Shown piece by piece: positions 48,917 to 56,860 of a DNA stretch of 64,000 bases; the first letter of the stretch is position 1; every line of letters begins with the position of its first letter. The stretch spans positions 434,001 through 498,000 of the forward strand of contig NZ_FZNR01000001.1 in assembly GCF_900188005.1 (NCBI RefSeq), in the 5' to 3' direction. The position numbers and the translations under genes are program-made. Under the pieces are notes generated by a model. The model saw nothing but the letters and a program-made list of their open reading frames with translations, searched no databases and had not been told where the DNA came from. The DNA is from Actinoplanes regularis (GTDB lineage Bacteria; Actinomycetota; Actinomycetes; Mycobacteriales; Micromonosporaceae).

Positions 48917-49539
48917 TCCTCGCCCTCCCCTTCGTCTTCGTCTTCGTCGTCGTCGGCTTCGTCGCCGAAATCGGCTTCGTCCATGCGTTTGAACTCGATC
49001 TGAACCTTGCCGGGCCCGAGATCGCCGTAGGAGAGCTCCCGCTCGGCGCCGTCCACCTCGAGCGTCACGCCGCTGTCGTCGGTGCGCAGCACGCGGCCGG
49101 TCAACCCGTTCACGGCGACCAGGCGGCCGATGTTGCGGCGCCAGTGGCGCGGCTCGGTCAGCGGCCGGTCCACCCCGGGCGAACCGACCTCCAGCTGATA
49201 CTCCCCGGCCAGGACCTCGCCGCCCTGCTCATCCTCGGCGTCCAGAGCCTCGGAGATCTCTCGGGAGACGACCGCCACGTCGTCCAGGCTGATCCCGCCG
49301 TCCGTGTCGATCAGCACCCGGACCACGAACCGGCGGCCGGCCCGGGACAGGGTCAGATCCTCCAGGTCGTAACCCGCCTTGGCGACCACCGGCCCGACCA
49401 GCTCGCGCAACCGGGCGCGGGCGGCGGTCAGGTCGATCCGCGGTGCGATGGGAGCGCTCCGGCTCTCCGGCTCCGGCCGGGTCCGTCGGGGACTCGGGCG
49501 ACCACCGGGCCGGGCCCCGGCGCGACCACGCTGCGTCAT
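48913..49539 (-). CDS. rimP: Ribosome maturation factor RimP
   Basis: The 208-residue protein aids 30S subunit assembly. It has a basic N-terminal lead, then [39 protein letters not shown], and [18 protein letters not shown], the RimP signature. The C-terminus is very acidic ([16 protein letters not shown]). ATG 49539 has AGAGG upstream; the frame extends to 49596, where the residues are not family-like. It is the first gene of the rimP-nusA-ylxR-infB run. Confidence 0.93.
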   Translation of the reverse strand: MTQRGRAGARPGGRPSPRRTRPEPESRSAPIAPRIDLTAARARLRELVGPVVAKAGYDLEDLTLSRAGRRFVVRVLIDTDGGISLDDVAVVSREISEALDAEDEQGGEVLAGEYQLEVGSPGVDRPLTEPRHWRRNIGRLVAVNGLTGRVLRTDDSGVTLEVDGAERELSYGDLGPGKVQIEFKRMDEADFGDEADDDEDEDEGEGEE

Positions 49540-49557
49540 CGGGCTCGACCTCTCATT

Positions 49558-49603
49558 CGTTTTTGCGTTGCAACGACTATCGTTTTTATGCTGCAACGAC
49601 TAT
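49558..49603 (-). promoter_or_regulatory. Tandem 23-bp direct repeats upstream of rimP
   Basis: Two adjacent 23-base units (49558-49580, 49581-49603) match at 20 of 23 positions, beginning CGTTTTT and ending GCAACGACTAT. The first contains the palindrome CGTTGCAACG. They are markedly AT-rich for this window and begin 19 bases before the rimP start, so they are a good place for the operon promoter or operator. TATAGT (49597-49602, minus) could be a -10. Confidence 0.6.
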
Positions 49604-49736
49604 ATGCCGCCGGGCAGTGGTTGGCCCCGCGGCTGACCCAGAGCGTAACGCGCCGACCCGCCAGGCGAAGCATCGCCGCACCAAAACCACCTGATCCGCA
49701 GGTCAGCGGCCCGGGGCTTCATCCTAGGAGGGGATG

Positions 49737-50222
49737 GTGTTGACTGGCGCGGTGCGGATGAGCGATTCGGGACACACCCGCCGCCGGGCGCTGGGCGCCG
49801 GCGGCGTGCTGGTCGGCCTGGTCACGCTGGGCGGTTGCGGACTCTTCGGCGACGACCCCGAGCCGGCGCCCGCGCCGGATCCGTTGCAGCCGGTGCTGGA
49901 CGAGGCTCTGGCGCTCGCCTCGGCGTACGACCGGGTGATCCTCACCCAGCAGACGCTGAGCGCCAGGCTCACTCCCCTGGCCCAGGCACACCGGGCGCAC
50001 GCCACCGAGCTGGCCAAGGTCATCGGCACCACGCTGCCGAGCGGATCGGCGGCACCCTCCGCCCCCGGCACCGCGGACGACACCGTGGCCGGGCTGCGCA
50101 AGGCCGAACTGGCCGCGCAGAAGACCGCGGTGGCCGCCTGCAAGACCGCGGCGGCCGGGAGGGCCGCGCTGGTCGGATCGATCGCCGCCGCTCGCGCCAC
50201 CCACGCCGAAGCACTGCGCTAG
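49737..50222 (+). CDS. Putative lipoprotein, unknown function
   Basis: The protein of about 161 residues has a basic N-terminus (SDSGHTRRRALG), a hydrophobic span and the lipobox LVTLGGC, so the mature protein starts at cysteine and is lipid-anchored. The rest is helical and Ala-rich (AHRAHATELAKVIG). The start could be GTG 49737 or TTG 49740, near AGGAGGGG at 49726-49733; ATG 49734 directly abuts that site. Its product has no family I know. It precedes the DUF4439 gene, an order similar to Rv2843-Rv2844. Confidence 0.72.
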   Translation: MLTGAVRMSDSGHTRRRALGAGGVLVGLVTLGGCGLFGDDPEPAPAPDPLQPVLDEALALASAYDRVILTQQTLSARLTPLAQAHRAHATELAKVIGTTLPSGSAAPSAPGTADDTVAGLRKAELAAQKTAVAACKTAAAGRAALVGSIAAARATHAEALR

Positions 50223-50337
50223 TTTCCGATCGACCCGCCACCGGTCGTACCGCCCACATCGGGACGTTGCGCCGGTTTCCGATCGATCGCCACCGCTCGT
50301 ACCGCCCGGGTCGAGACGTTGCGCTAGTTTTCCGAAC
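50216..50337 (+). repeat. 52/53-bp tandem duplication at lipoprotein gene end
   Basis: Unit 1 (50216-50268) and unit 2 (50269-50320) match over most of their length, and a third partial unit begins at 50321. Each starts GCGCTAGTTT or GCGCCGGTTT. Unit 1 begins inside the lipoprotein gene, where TAG is its stop codon; the partial third copy supplies TAGTTT before the next gene. Confidence 0.85.
50325..50330 (+). promoter_or_regulatory. Candidate leaderless -10 (TAGTTT) of the DUF4439 gene
   Basis: TAGTTT is 7 bases before GTG 50338. It is the tandem-repeat copy of the upstream TAG stop. Confidence 0.5.
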
Positions 50338-50766
50338 GTGAATGAACAACTGGCCGGAGCGCTCGCCGCCGAGGAGGCGGCCATCTGGGCGTACGGGCTG
50401 ATCGGGGTGCACCTGCGCGAGGGCGCCGAGCAGGACCAGGCACACGCCGCCGAGGACGTGCACCGGGTACGCCGCGACGACCTGGTGGTCCGGCTCGGCA
50501 CGCTCAAGGCGAGCACCCCGCCCGTCCCCGCCGGTTACGAGCTGCCGTTCCCGGTCGAGGACCGCGCGTCCGCGCTGAAGCTGGCGGTGCAGATCGAGGA
50601 CGGGGTGGCCCAGGCCTGGCGGGTGGTGCTGCCGGTCACCGAGGGCGCACAGCGGGTCGATGCACTGTCGGCGTTGACCGACTCCGCGGTGCGTGCCACC
50701 AAGTGGCGCAAGCTCGCCCAGATCACACCGCTGACGCTCACCTTCCCGGGCCGGCCGACCACCTGA
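50338..50766 (+). CDS. DUF4439 ferritin-like domain protein
   Basis: The protein of 142 residues has four predicted helices and starts with LAGALAAEEAAIWAYGLIGVHL, the ferritin-like pattern with Glu and Tyr; QDQAHAAEDVHRVRRDDL follows. Full metal-ligand sets were not certain. The function of DUF4439 is not known. It sits beside the lipoprotein and the map gene, as in mycobacteria. The GTG start fits a leaderless promoter. Confidence 0.82.
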   Translation: MNEQLAGALAAEEAAIWAYGLIGVHLREGAEQDQAHAAEDVHRVRRDDLVVRLGTLKASTPPVPAGYELPFPVEDRASALKLAVQIEDGVAQAWRVVLPVTEGAQRVDALSALTDSAVRATKWRKLAQITPLTLTFPGRPTT

Positions 50767-50770
50767 GCGG

Positions 50771-51628
50771 TCAGGGCAGGGTCAGGATCTCGAAACCGTC
50801 CTCGGTCACCACCAGGGTGTGCTCGAACTGAGCGGTCCACTTACGGTCCTTGGTGACCACGGTCCACTTGTCGGGCCAGACGTCGTACTCATAGGTGCCG
50901 AGTGTGATCATCGGCTCGATGGTGAAGGTCATCCCCGGCTCCATCACGGTGTCGAGGCTCGGCTTGTCATAGTGCGGCACGTAGAGGCCGGAGTGGAACG
51001 TCTCGCCGATGCCGTGCCCGGTGAAGTCACGGACCACGCCGTAACCGAACCGGCGAGCGTACGCCTCGATCACCCGCCCGATGGCGTTGATCGGCCGCCC
51101 CGGGGCGATCGCGCGGATGCCCCGCATCATTGCCTCGTGGGTGCGCTCGACCAGCAGCCGGGCCTCCTCGCTGACGTTGCCGACCAGGAACGTCGCGTCG
51201 GTGTCACCGTGCACGCCGCCGATGTACGCGGTGACGTCGACGTTGATGATGTCGCCGTCCTCCAGCACCGTCGAGTCCGGAATGCCGTGACAGATCACCT
51301 CGTTCAGCGAGGTGCAGCAGGACTTGGGGAAGCCCTTGTAGCCCAGCGTCGACGGGTACGCCCCGTGGTCGAGGATGAACTCGTGCACCACCCGGTCGAT
51401 CTCGTCGGTGGTGACGCCCGGCTTGCAGTGCTCGCCGGCCAGCTGGGTGGCCTGCGCGGCGATCCGCCCGGCGATCCGCATCTTCTCGATGGTCTCGGGC
51501 GTCTGCACGTGGGAGCCGCGCCACTCCTTCGGGCGCTTCTTGCCGACGTATTCAGGGCGGGTGATGGCTGCCGGGACCGATCGCCAGGGCGACTGCTTAC
51601 CCGGCACGAGTGGCGCACGCACGGTCAT
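50771..51628 (-). CDS. map: Type I methionine aminopeptidase
   Basis: The 285-residue enzyme removes the N-terminal methionine from nascent proteins. A 40-residue N-terminal extension precedes the catalytic fold. Metal-binding and active-site segments: [56 protein letters not shown] and [15 protein letters not shown] 51628 has no ribosome site but TAGGCT 6 bases upstream. The extension resembles the actinobacterial MapB form. Confidence 0.94.
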   Translation of the reverse strand: MTVRAPLVPGKQSPWRSVPAAITRPEYVGKKRPKEWRGSHVQTPETIEKMRIAGRIAAQATQLAGEHCKPGVTTDEIDRVVHEFILDHGAYPSTLGYKGFPKSCCTSLNEVICHGIPDSTVLEDGDIINVDVTAYIGGVHGDTDATFLVGNVSEEARLLVERTHEAMMRGIRAIAPGRPINAIGRVIEAYARRFGYGVVRDFTGHGIGETFHSGLYVPHYDKPSLDTVMEPGMTFTIEPMITLGTYEYDVWPDKWTVVTKDRKWTAQFEHTLVVTEDGFEILTLP

Positions 51629-51634
51629 GAACAC

Positions 51635-51640
51635 AGCCTA
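51635..51640 (-). promoter_or_regulatory. Candidate leaderless -10 (TAGGCT) of map
   Basis: TAGGCT is 6 bases before ATG 51628, and deciding against ATG 51634. Confidence 0.5.
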
Positions 51641-51707
51641 TCCGCCGCGTGAACCCACGATCGGGCCTGTCCTTGCCGCCCCCGGCACGCTGTGAAATCG
51701 TGGGTCG

Positions 51708-52025
51708 GTGGATCAAGACGGCCAGGACCCGGCTTTCTCGGCGACCATCGCGGTCTCCGGCGACCGGGTCACCGTGACGGTGGCCGGCGAGGTCGACATG
51801 TCCACGGCCGACGCCCTCTTCCGGGCCGCCACCCCGGAGCTGATCACCGGCGCCACGATCGACCTGCGCGCGGTGACGTTCTTCGACTCGGCCGCCATCC
51901 ACACCCTGATCCTGCTGGCCGAGCGCTACCCGGACACGTTCGAGGTGATCCCGTCCGACCGGGTCCACCGCGTGCTGGACATCTCCGGCCTCGGTGGGCA
52001 GCCCTGGCTCAGGCCGGTCGGATAG
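51708..52025 (+). CDS. STAS-domain anti-sigma factor antagonist
   Basis: The 105-residue protein has a single STAS domain: VTVTVAGEVDMSTADAL and DLRAVTFFDSAAIHTL, where the serine in FFDSAAI is the position normally phosphorylated by anti-sigma kinases. It would bind an anti-sigma factor when unphosphorylated. It ends 17 bases inside the convergent SpoIIE-type phosphatase gene, whose product could dephosphorylate it. GTG 51708 lacks a clear ribosome site. Confidence 0.83.
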   Translation: MDQDGQDPAFSATIAVSGDRVTVTVAGEVDMSTADALFRAATPELITGATIDLRAVTFFDSAAIHTLILLAERYPDTFEVIPSDRVHRVLDISGLGGQPWLRPVG

Positions 52026-54420
52026 GCCGTCGCAGCGTGACCGCCGTCCCCTCCGGGGAGCGGTGAACGGAGAACTCGGTGAGCGCTCCGATCAGCGCCA
52101 GCCCGCGCCCGCGGAACCCCGGGTCGGTCGCCGGCCGCCAGCGCCCGGTGTCCCGCACGGTCACCACGATCGCGTCCGCGTGCATGGACGCCTCCACGGT
52201 GATCCAGGGCTCGCTCGGCTCGATCGGGTGCTCGATCGCGTTCGCGGCCGCCTCGGAGACCGCGACGATCAGGTCGAACAGGTCCGGCTCCGGCACCGAG
52301 TGTGCGGCCAGGAAGTCGTCCAGCCGTTTGCGCAGCACGCTGAGCCGGTTCGGATCGGCCGGCAGGCGCAGGACGAACTCGCGCGGCTCGGTCACCTCCA
52401 GCGCGATCAGCGCGATGTCGTCGCGGCGGACCTGCCGGGACGCCTTCGCCAGCAGGGTGTCCAGCAGGTCCTCCACGTGCTCGGTGGGCTTGGCCACGTC
52501 CGCGGTCAGCTCGCTCAGCCCGCTGTCGATGCCCTGTGTCCGATCCTCGACCAGCCCGTCGGTGTAGAGCAGCAGCCGGTCGCCGGGGGCCAACTGGACC
52601 TCCCGGGTCGGGTAGGGCACCTCACCGAGGGCCCCGATCGGCGGGCCGAGCGCCGTCCGGTGCAGGAAGGTGCCCAGTTCACCGGGGGTGACCACGATCG
52701 GCGACGGGTGACCGGCGGAGGAGTAGCGCATCACCCGGGTGCGCGGGTCGAAGCGCAGGCAGAAGACCGTGGCGAACTGCCGCCGGCCGAGCGTGTCCAC
52801 CAGGCGGTTGAGGCGGCTCAGGGACGGTCCGCAGTCGAAACCCTCGAGGACGTACGCCCGGAGCGCGTTGCGCAGCTGGCCCATCGCGGCGGCCGCCTGC
52901 ACGCCCTTGCCGACCACGTCACCGATCACCAGGTAGAGCGGGCCGTCCGGAACGGCGATCACGTCGTACCAGTCACCGCCGACCCGGGCCTCGCTGCTGC
53001 CGGCCACGTACCGGCTGGCCACCACCGCTCCGGGGATCCGGGGCAGGGACTGCGGGAGCAGGCTGTGCTGCAGGGTACGGGCGATCCGGTGCTCGGTCTC
53101 GTAGAGCCGCGCGCCGGCCAGCCGCAGGCCGACCAGCCGGGCCAGCTGGGTGAGCAGCACCGGCTCGACCGGCCCGTCCGGCCCGGCCCAGACCCGCAGC
53201 TCGCCGAGCGCGGCCCCGGCGGTGTCCGGCAACGGCAGCACCACGTCGGGCTCGGCCGCCGCGGCGGCACCGCCGTCCCGCTCGGCCCGGATCTCCGGGG
53301 CGGTCACCACCACCCGGCCGGCCGACGTCATCGCCCGCACGTGCTGGGCCGCCACGTCGAGCACCTCGACGGTCCCGGCCACCGTGTTCAGCGCCACCGC
53401 GGCGTCGACCAGCCCGCGCAGCCGGGCGACGTGGTCGCGCAGGTCGGCGGCGTCGGCGGCACCGTCGGCACCCCCGTCGGCCCGGAACCGCGGGCCGGTT
53501 CCGCGTGCCGGCTCGCCGCCGATCGGGGTGGGCGAGCCGCGGAACCCGGCCACCGCCCGGGCGATCTGGGCGGCGGCGAGCTCCAGGAAGTCCCGGTAGT
53601 CACCCGCCAGGGTGAGGTGCCGGTTGACGCCGACGACCAGCGCGCCGACCGTCTCCGCGCCGACGTCGATCGGCAACGCCAGCGCCTCCTCCGCGACGGC
53701 CGCACCGGTGCCGCTCGCCAGTTCGGTGAGCGGCACCCGGCCCGGCCGCCCAGCCGCGATCACCTTCCGGATCGCCGGGTGCGTGTCCTGGTCATCCAGC
53801 ACCACGGCGGCGTACGGCACGTCGTCCGGGTTCCCGCCGAGCACCTCGGCGGCCGCGGCGGCCAGCGCGGACGGATCGGCGAGACCCGTCAGGCGACGGC
53901 CGAGCGCGGCGAGCGTGCGCAGCCGCCGCTCCCCCAGCACCCGCCCGGTGGTCTCGGTGACGATGCAGGTGGACCCGGAGACCGACCCGTCCGCCGCCCG
54001 GATCGGGGCGTACGAGACGTCGAAGTACGCCTGCTCCACGGAACCGTTCCGCTCGATGGTCAGGAGCAGGTCGTCGGCGCGGACCGCCGCGTCGGTCTCG
54101 GCCACCCGGCGCAACGGGCCGCTGATCCGATCCCAGGACTCGGCCCACAGCTCACGGCCGGGCCGCCCCAGATGGGCCGGATGCCCGGCGCCCGGCACCG
54201 GGAGGTACGCGTCGTTGTAGAGCACCACGTGTTCCGGTCCCCAGAAGACGCAGATCCGCGCCCGCGACGCGAGCGCCGTGACCACCGCGTCGACCAGCTC
54301 CGGCGGCCATGTCGACGGGTCACCGGCCGGTGAGGCGGACCAGTCCAGCGCGGCCATCCGCCGGCCCATCTCGCCGCCACGCTCGAAGGCGGTGCGCAGC
54401 CGGGCCGGCAGGGCGCCCAT
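52009..54420 (-). CDS. Multidomain SpoIIE/RsbU-type PP2C phosphatase
   Basis: The 803-residue protein has, in order, an N-terminal PAS-like region (about 40-160), a GAF-like region (about 165-300), a second GAF-like region, a PP2C phosphatase with VGGDWYDVI, VIGDVVGKGVQAAAAMGQLR and DDIALIALEV (about 460-670), and a C-terminal HATPase/RsbW-like domain with VSEAAANAIEHP. The phosphatase plus ATPase pair reads as a switch for a partner STAS protein. ATG 54420 has GGGAGG upstream. Sensing is presumably by PAS and GAF; the ligand is unknown. Confidence 0.9.
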   Translation of the reverse strand: MGALPARLRTAFERGGEMGRRMAALDWSASPAGDPSTWPPELVDAVVTALASRARICVFWGPEHVVLYNDAYLPVPGAGHPAHLGRPGRELWAESWDRISGPLRRVAETDAAVRADDLLLTIERNGSVEQAYFDVSYAPIRAADGSVSGSTCIVTETTGRVLGERRLRTLAALGRRLTGLADPSALAAAAAEVLGGNPDDVPYAAVVLDDQDTHPAIRKVIAAGRPGRVPLTELASGTGAAVAEEALALPIDVGAETVGALVVGVNRHLTLAGDYRDFLELAAAQIARAVAGFRGSPTPIGGEPARGTGPRFRADGGADGAADAADLRDHVARLRGLVDAAVALNTVAGTVEVLDVAAQHVRAMTSAGRVVVTAPEIRAERDGGAAAAAEPDVVLPLPDTAGAALGELRVWAGPDGPVEPVLLTQLARLVGLRLAGARLYETEHRIARTLQHSLLPQSLPRIPGAVVASRYVAGSSEARVGGDWYDVIAVPDGPLYLVIGDVVGKGVQAAAAMGQLRNALRAYVLEGFDCGPSLSRLNRLVDTLGRRQFATVFCLRFDPRTRVMRYSSAGHPSPIVVTPGELGTFLHRTALGPPIGALGEVPYPTREVQLAPGDRLLLYTDGLVEDRTQGIDSGLSELTADVAKPTEHVEDLLDTLLAKASRQVRRDDIALIALEVTEPREFVLRLPADPNRLSVLRKRLDDFLAAHSVPEPDLFDLIVAVSEAAANAIEHPIEPSEPWITVEASMHADAIVVTVRDTGRWRPATDPGFRGRGLALIGALTEFSVHRSPEGTAVTLRRPIRPA

Positions 54421-54499
54421 CGAAAGCCTCCCGTGGGGGTCGGGTGACCGGAAAGCCGGCTTGGACGCACGTTAACACCGGCCCGCCGGAACCGCCTTT

Positions 54500-55240
54500 T
54501 TACACCACCGCGGCCACTTTGCGATCGATCAGGGCCGCCTCCGTCAGTGCCACGAAGGCACGCAGGTCCGCGGTCCGCTCCGGATGCCACTGCACGCCCA
54601 GCGCGAACCGGCGCCCGGGATGCTCGATGATCTCGATGACCCGGTCGTCCGGGCACCAGCCGGTCGCCACGAACTCCCCGGGGTCGGCCACCGCCTGGTG
54701 ATGGAACGAGTTGACGCTGACGTGCCGGCCGAACAGGTCGTGCGCCCGGGAGTCCTCCGCGATCACGACGTCGTGCCGGCCGTAGTCACCGGCGCTGGCC
54801 GCCAGCGGGTCGGTGCCGGCGTGTGCCCGGTGCCGGTCGTGGCCGATCAGCTCGGGCAGGTGCTGGTGCAGCGCGCCGCCGGTCGCCACCGCCATCACCT
54901 GGTGTCCCCGGCAGACGCCCAGCACCGGCAGGTCGGCGTCGAGAGCGGCGCGCATCAGCAGCAGCTCGGCGGCGTCCCGGATCGCGTCCACTTCGGTCTG
55001 CGGGTGCGGCTCGGCGCCGTAGTGCGCCGGGTCGACGTCGCCGCCGCCGGTGAACACGATGCCGTCCAGGGACTCCAGCACGTCGGTGCCGGGATCGTCG
55101 GGAGTGACCAGCACCGCCCGGCCGCCGGTCGCGTGCACCGCCTTGACGTAGTTCATCGGCAGCATGCCGGCCATCATGTCGTTGCGGCCGAACTGCACGT
55201 GCTGGGCGTACGAGGTGAGGCCGATCAGCGGTCTGCGCAT
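54500..55240 (-). CDS. Gamma-glutamyl hydrolase of PuuD type (first copy)
   Basis: The 246-residue class I glutamine amidotransferase-like enzyme. Nucleophile Cys in VLGVCRGHQVM; the catalytic His-Glu pair in FALGVQWHPER; FTGGGDVDP is the oxyanion loop. PuuD releases glutamate from gamma-glutamyl-GABA in polyamine breakdown. It follows the second copy by 17 bases on the same strand, and the ATG has AAGGAG 12 bases upstream. Confidence 0.86.
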   Translation of the reverse strand: MRRPLIGLTSYAQHVQFGRNDMMAGMLPMNYVKAVHATGGRAVLVTPDDPGTDVLESLDGIVFTGGGDVDPAHYGAEPHPQTEVDAIRDAAELLLMRAALDADLPVLGVCRGHQVMAVATGGALHQHLPELIGHDRHRAHAGTDPLAASAGDYGRHDVVIAEDSRAHDLFGRHVSVNSFHHQAVADPGEFVATGWCPDDRVIEIIEHPGRRFALGVQWHPERTADLRAFVALTEAALIDRKVAAVV

Positions 55241-55257
55241 GAGGATGCGTCACTCCT

Positions 55258-55950
55258 TCAGCTGGATTGCGCCGCGGCCGCCACCAGTGCACCGAAGATC
55301 CGCCGGTCGCGGCCGACCTCGGGGTGCCACTGCACACCGAGCAGGAACCGCCGGTCCGGGTCCTCGACCGCCTCGGGGAGGCCGTCCTCGGCCCGGCCGG
55401 TAACGACCAGTTTTCCAGGGTCGGCGACCCCCTGGTGGTGGAAGCAGTTGATGGCCACGTCCGCACCCATCAGCTCGGCGATCCGGCTGCCGGGCGTGAA
55501 GACGGCGTCGTGCCGGCTGTACACGGCGGGCGCCACGCGGTGCCGCTCGTGGCCGAGCACGTCGGGCAGGTGCTGGTGCAGGGTGCCGCCGTGCGCGGCG
55601 ACCAGCAGCTGCATGCCCCGGCAGACGCCGAGGATCGGCAGGTCGCGGTCGAGCGCGGCCTGGAGCAGCAGCAGCTCGGCCTCGTCCCGTTCTGGGTGGA
55701 TGACGGTGTGCGGGCCGGGCTCCTCGCCGTACAGCCCGGGCGAGATGTCCGGGCCGCCGGAGATCAGCAGGCCGTCCAGCACTCGCAGCACGTCGGTGTC
55801 CTGGTCATCGGGGGGAATCAGGACCGCGCGGCCGCCGGCCCGGGTGACCGCGGCGGCGTAGTCGTGTGGAAGCAGGGCGGTGGGCAGGTCCCGCCAGACG
55901 CCCCAGGAGGCCGGCATCACGTACGTCGTTATCCCGATGATCGGACGCAT
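55258..55950 (-). CDS. Gamma-glutamyl hydrolase of PuuD type (second copy)
   Basis: The 230-residue paralogue has LISGGPDISP, nucleophile Cys in ILGVCRGMQLL and FLLGVQWHPEV. It matches the downstream copy across its length with moderate identity, so the two probably arose by an old duplication. The start ATG is 6 bases after TACGGT. Whether both act on gamma-glutamyl-GABA or on different gamma-glutamyl compounds is unclear. Confidence 0.86.
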   Translation of the reverse strand: MRPIIGITTYVMPASWGVWRDLPTALLPHDYAAAVTRAGGRAVLIPPDDQDTDVLRVLDGLLISGGPDISPGLYGEEPGPHTVIHPERDEAELLLLQAALDRDLPILGVCRGMQLLVAAHGGTLHQHLPDVLGHERHRVAPAVYSRHDAVFTPGSRIAELMGADVAINCFHHQGVADPGKLVVTGRAEDGLPEAVEDPDRRFLLGVQWHPEVGRDRRIFGALVAAAAQSS

Positions 55951-55956
55951 CGCACA

Positions 55957-55962
55957 ACCGTA
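55957..55962 (-). promoter_or_regulatory. Candidate leaderless -10 (TACGGT) of the second PuuD gene
   Basis: TACGGT is 6 bases before ATG 55950, implying a separate transcript start for the two PuuD genes. Confidence 0.5.
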
Positions 55963-55992
55963 GCCACCACCCACCGGTTCGTCCGGCACAGA

Positions 55993-56022
55993 CGCGCGGC
56001 GCCGGTAATTCGACGCCGCGCG
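55993..56022 (-). terminator. Inverted repeat between SDR and PuuD genes
   Basis: CGCGCGGCG (55993-56001) pairs perfectly with CGCCGCGCG (56014-56022) around a 12-base loop, 74-104 bases past the SDR stop. It may separate the PuuD pair from the upstream genes; no T-tract. Confidence 0.5.
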
Positions 56023-56095
56023 ACGGGTCCCGTCCGAAACAGGGATCCGACCCCTGCACGGAGCTTTCTTCCCTGGTCGGAGGGGCCTAAACCTT

Positions 56096-56860
56096 TTAAA
56101 GCGGAGTTACGTACGCGCCGGTGATACCGCCGTCGACGACGAACTGGGACGCGGTCATGAACGACGCGTCGTCGCTCGCCAGGAACGCCACCGCGGCGGC
56201 GATCTCCTCGGGCTCGGCGAACCGGCCCATCGGCACGTGCACCAGGCGGCGGGCGGCCCGCTCCGGGTCCTTGGCGAAGAGCTCCAGCAGCAGCGGGGTG
56301 GCCACCGGTCCGGGGCAGAGCGCGTTGATCCGGATGCCCTCCCGGGCGAACTGCACGCCCAGCTCCCGGGTCATCGCCAGCACCCCGCCCTTGCTCGCGG
56401 TGTACGCGATCTGTGACGTCGCCGCCCCGAGCAGGGCCACGAACGACGCGGTGTTGATGATCGAGCCCTTGCCCTGCCGCTGCATGTGCGGGATCGCGTA
56501 CTTGCAGCAGAAGAAGACGCTGGTGATGTTGACCTTGAGAACGCGCTCCCACGCCTCGATCCCGGTGACCAGGATCGAATCGTCGTCGGGCGGCGAGATA
56601 CCGGCGTTGTTGAACGCGATGTCCACCCGCCCGTGCCGCTCCACGACGCCGTCGAAGAGCGCCTTGACCTGCTCCTCGTCGCTGACGTCGCAGGCCACGA
56701 ACTCACCGCCGACCTCCTGCGCGATCGCCTTGCCGGCCTCGGCGGAAATATCGACGCAGACCACGAAGGCGCCTTCCGCGGCGAACCGCCGGGCAGTCGC
56801 CAATCCGATTCCACTACCGGCACCGGTGATCACGGCGACCCGGTCCTGCAGACGCTCCAC
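56096..56860 (-). CDS. SDR-family oxidoreductase
   Basis: The 254-residue short-chain dehydrogenase has the nucleotide loop ITGAGSGIGLATARRF, CDVSD, NNAGIS, the catalytic serine in INTASFVALLG, the pair YTASKGG, and CPGPVATPL. It is an alcohol/ketone NAD(P) enzyme of unknown substrate. GTG 56860 directly follows the aldehyde dehydrogenase stop (TGAGTG), so translation is coupled. In a gamma-glutamylation cluster it may act on an amino-alcohol or hydroxy intermediate. Confidence 0.88.
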   Translation of the reverse strand: MERLQDRVAVITGAGSGIGLATARRFAAEGAFVVCVDISAEAGKAIAQEVGGEFVACDVSDEEQVKALFDGVVERHGRVDIAFNNAGISPPDDDSILVTGIEAWERVLKVNITSVFFCCKYAIPHMQRQGKGSIINTASFVALLGAATSQIAYTASKGGVLAMTRELGVQFAREGIRINALCPGPVATPLLLELFAKDPERAARRLVHVPMGRFAEPEEIAAAVAFLASDDASFMTASQFVVDGGITGAYVTPL

